Positions 21,201 through 22,621 of a stretch of DNA of 22,621 nucleotides are shown here, piece by piece; the first letter of the stretch is position 1, and each line of letters begins with the position of its first letter. Under the pieces are notes generated by a model, which saw only the letters and a list, made by a program, of their open reading frames with translations, did no database searches and was not told the origin of the DNA. This DNA comes from VRUE01 sp035693025 (GTDB lineage: Bacteria; Actinomycetota; Thermoleophilia; Solirubrobacterales; 70-9), in the NCBI GenBank assembly GCA_035693025.1, contig DASSHI010000005.1, forward strand, positions 1 to 22,621, in the 5' to 3' direction. A program made the translations under genes and the position numbers.

Positions 21201-22621
21201 CTACAGCGGGATGTTGCCGTGCTTGCGCTTCGGCTGGTCGACGCGCTTGGACTGCAGCATGCGCAGCGCCTTGACCAGCTTCGGCCGCGTTTCCTTCGGC
21301 TCGATCACGTCGTCGATGTAGCCACGCTCCGCTGCCGAGTAGGGATTGGCGAAGTGGGCTTTGTAGTCGTCGATCAGCTTCTGGCGGCGCTCCTCCGGGG
21401 TCGGCGAGGAGGCGATGTCTTTGCGGTAGATGATGTTGACCGCCCCCTCCGGGCCCATCACCGCGACCTCGGCCGTCGGCCAGGCGACGTTGTAGTCGGC
21501 GAGCATGTGCTTGGAGGCCATCACGTCGTAGGCGCCGCCGTAGGCCTTGCGAGTGACGACGGTGAGCTTCGGCACCGTCGCCTCGGTGTAGGCGTAGAGC
21601 AGCTTGGCGCCGTGGCGGATGATCCCGTTCCACTCCTGGTCGGTTCCCGGCAGGAAGCCGGGAACGTCGGTGAAGGTCAGGATCGGCACGTTGAAGGCGT
21701 CGCAGGTGCGCACGAAGCGGGCCGCCTTCTCGGAGGCCTCGATGTCGAGCACGCCGGCGAGATGGGCGGGCTGGTTGCCGACGATGCCGACCGGGAAGCC
21801 GTCGAGGCGCGAGAAGCCGCAGACGATGTTCTTGGCGAAGTGCTCGTGGACCTCGAAGAAGTCCTCGTCGTCGACGACGCGGGCGATCACGTCGCGCATG
21901 TCGTAGGGCTTGGAGGGATCGTCGGGGACGATCTCTTCCAGCTCCTCGTCTTCGCGGTCCGGATCGTCCTCGGGGGTGAAGCGCGGCGGCGCCTCGAGGT
22001 TGTTCGAGGGCAGGAAGCCGAGCAGGTAGCGCACGTCCTCGAGGCAGCTCTCCTCGTCCTCGGCGGCGAAGTGGGCGACGCCCGACTTCGAGTTGTGGCT
22101 CATCGCGCCACCCAGCTCCTCGAACTCGACTTCCTCGCCGGTCACGGTTTTGATCACTTCCGGGCCGGTGATGAACATGTGCGAGGTCTCTTTGACCATG
22201 AAGATGAAGTCGGTCATCGCCGGCGAGTAGACGGCGCCGCCGGCGCAGGGGCCCATGATCAGGCTGATCTGCGGGATCACGCCGGAGCACTTGACATTGC
22301 GGACGAAGACGTCGCCGTAGGCGCCGAGCGAGACGACGCCCTCCTGGATCCGCGCCCCGCCGGAGTCGTTGATGCCGATCACCGGCGCGCCGACCTGGGC
22401 GGCGAGGTCCATCACCTTGCACATCTTCTCCGCCATCACCTCGCCGAGGCTGCCGCCGAAGACGGTGAAGTCCTGGCTGAAGACGAAGACCGTGCGGCCT
22501 TCGACCGTGCCGTGGCCGGTGACGACGGCGTCGCCCCAGGGCCGTCTTTTCTGCATTTCGAAGTCGTAGGTGCGGTGGCGGACGAAGGTGTCGAGCTCCT
22601 CGAAGGAGCCGGGGTCGAGCA
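21201..22621 (-). CDS. pccB: acyl-CoA carboxylase carboxyltransferase (beta) subunit, lacks its first residues
   Basis: Carboxyltransferase subunit of a biotin-dependent acetyl/propionyl-CoA carboxylase. It moves carboxyl from carboxybiotin to acyl-CoA to give malonyl- or methylmalonyl-CoA. 472 residues lie in the window; the family length is about 510-530, so the start lies beyond the right edge. Seen in order: DPGSFEELDTFVRHRTYDFE, WGDAVVTGHGTV, GGSLGEVMAEKM, INDSGGARIQEGVVSLGAYG, GPCAGGAVYSPAMTDFIFMV, VCGFSRLDGFPVGIVGNQP, DVPGFLPGTDQEWNGIIRHG and RKAYGGAYDVMASKHM. The paired Gly-rich loops GPCAGGAVYSPA and RKAYGGAYDVM are the two oxyanion-hole regions of the crotonase-like halves. The C-terminal RKHGNIPL is the family end. 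The choice between acetyl- and propionyl-CoA cannot be made from this part, so the symbol is provisional. No partner alpha subunit is in the window. Confidence 0.94.
   Translation of the reverse strand, partial: LDPGSFEELDTFVRHRTYDFEMQKRRPWGDAVVTGHGTVEGRTVFVFSQDFTVFGGSLGEVMAEKMCKVMDLAAQVGAPVIGINDSGGARIQEGVVSLGAYGDVFVRNVKCSGVIPQISLIMGPCAGGAVYSPAMTDFIFMVKETSHMFITGPEVIKTVTGEEVEFEELGGAMSHNSKSGVAHFAAEDEESCLEDVRYLLGFLPSNNLEAPPRFTPEDDPDREDEELEEIVPDDPSKPYDMRDVIARVVDDEDFFEVHEHFAKNIVCGFSRLDGFPVGIVGNQPAHLAGVLDIEASEKAARFVRTCDAFNVPILTFTDVPGFLPGTDQEWNGIIRHGAKLLYAYTEATVPKLTVVTRKAYGGAYDVMASKHMLADYNVAWPTAEVAVMGPEGAVNIIYRKDIASSPTPEERRQKLIDDYKAHFANPYSAAERGYIDDVIEPKETRPKLVKALRMLQSKRVDQPKRKHGNIPL

Noticed and set aside
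20848..22422. 524-codon minus-strand frame across the toxin and carboxylase genes
   Set aside because: It is a shifted frame of the carboxyltransferase gene and overlaps the PIN toxin; Arg/Gly/Ala-rich and without family motifs.

Overview
The window is GC-rich DNA, dense in genes, with frequent GTG/TTG starts. It most likely comes from a high-GC actinobacterium of the class Thermoleophilia (Solirubrobacterales-like). That placement is an inference. It rests on the actinobacterial-type aconitase and acyl-CoA carboxylase, an expanded TetR set with a shared Arg/His-rich N-terminal arm, and two very large secreted beta-rich proteins with Lys/Arg/His tails, a style I associate with that class. No rRNA, tRNA, CRISPR array, prophage or insertion sequence was seen.

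Layout. 1-2230 (minus): the 5' part of aconitase (acnA), preceded by a short-chain dehydrogenase. 2231-3136 (plus): a c-di-AMP (ydaO/yuaA-type) riboswitch, a secreted NlpC/P60 cell-wall hydrolase and a strong intrinsic terminator. 3141-7086 (plus): a four-gene polyamine-type ABC importer (ATPase, lipoprotein, two permeases). Its ATPase has no ATG, GTG or TTG start; a -10 box lies exactly 6 nt before an in-frame GTA. 7087-10492: five TetR-family regulators. 10521-17190 (minus): an apparent operon of two huge secreted proteins (1231 and 980 residues), with the fifth TetR gene 28 nt downstream. 17444-20396: four more TetR regulators. 20470-21171 (plus): a VapBC-like toxin-antitoxin pair with an operator overlapping the antitoxin start codon. 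21201-22621 (minus): most of an acyl-CoA carboxylase carboxyltransferase subunit.

Main observation. The nine TetR genes are not a random pile. Four consecutive genes on the left (A1, A2, A3 minus; A4 plus, divergent) match four consecutive genes on the right (B1, B2, B3 minus; B4 plus, divergent) one-to-one in order, strand and family traits. This looks like an ancient duplicated TetR quartet flanking the secreted-protein operon. A4 and B4 also share a 77-nt stretch about 81% identical at the DNA level, with codons unusual for this genome. A short AT-rich motif (CGTTTTTAA) recurs in both divergent intergenic regions and just upstream of the secreted-protein promoter. I infer a locus in which duplicated regulators and a surface-protein operon are linked; the signals sensed and the function of the surface proteins are unknown.
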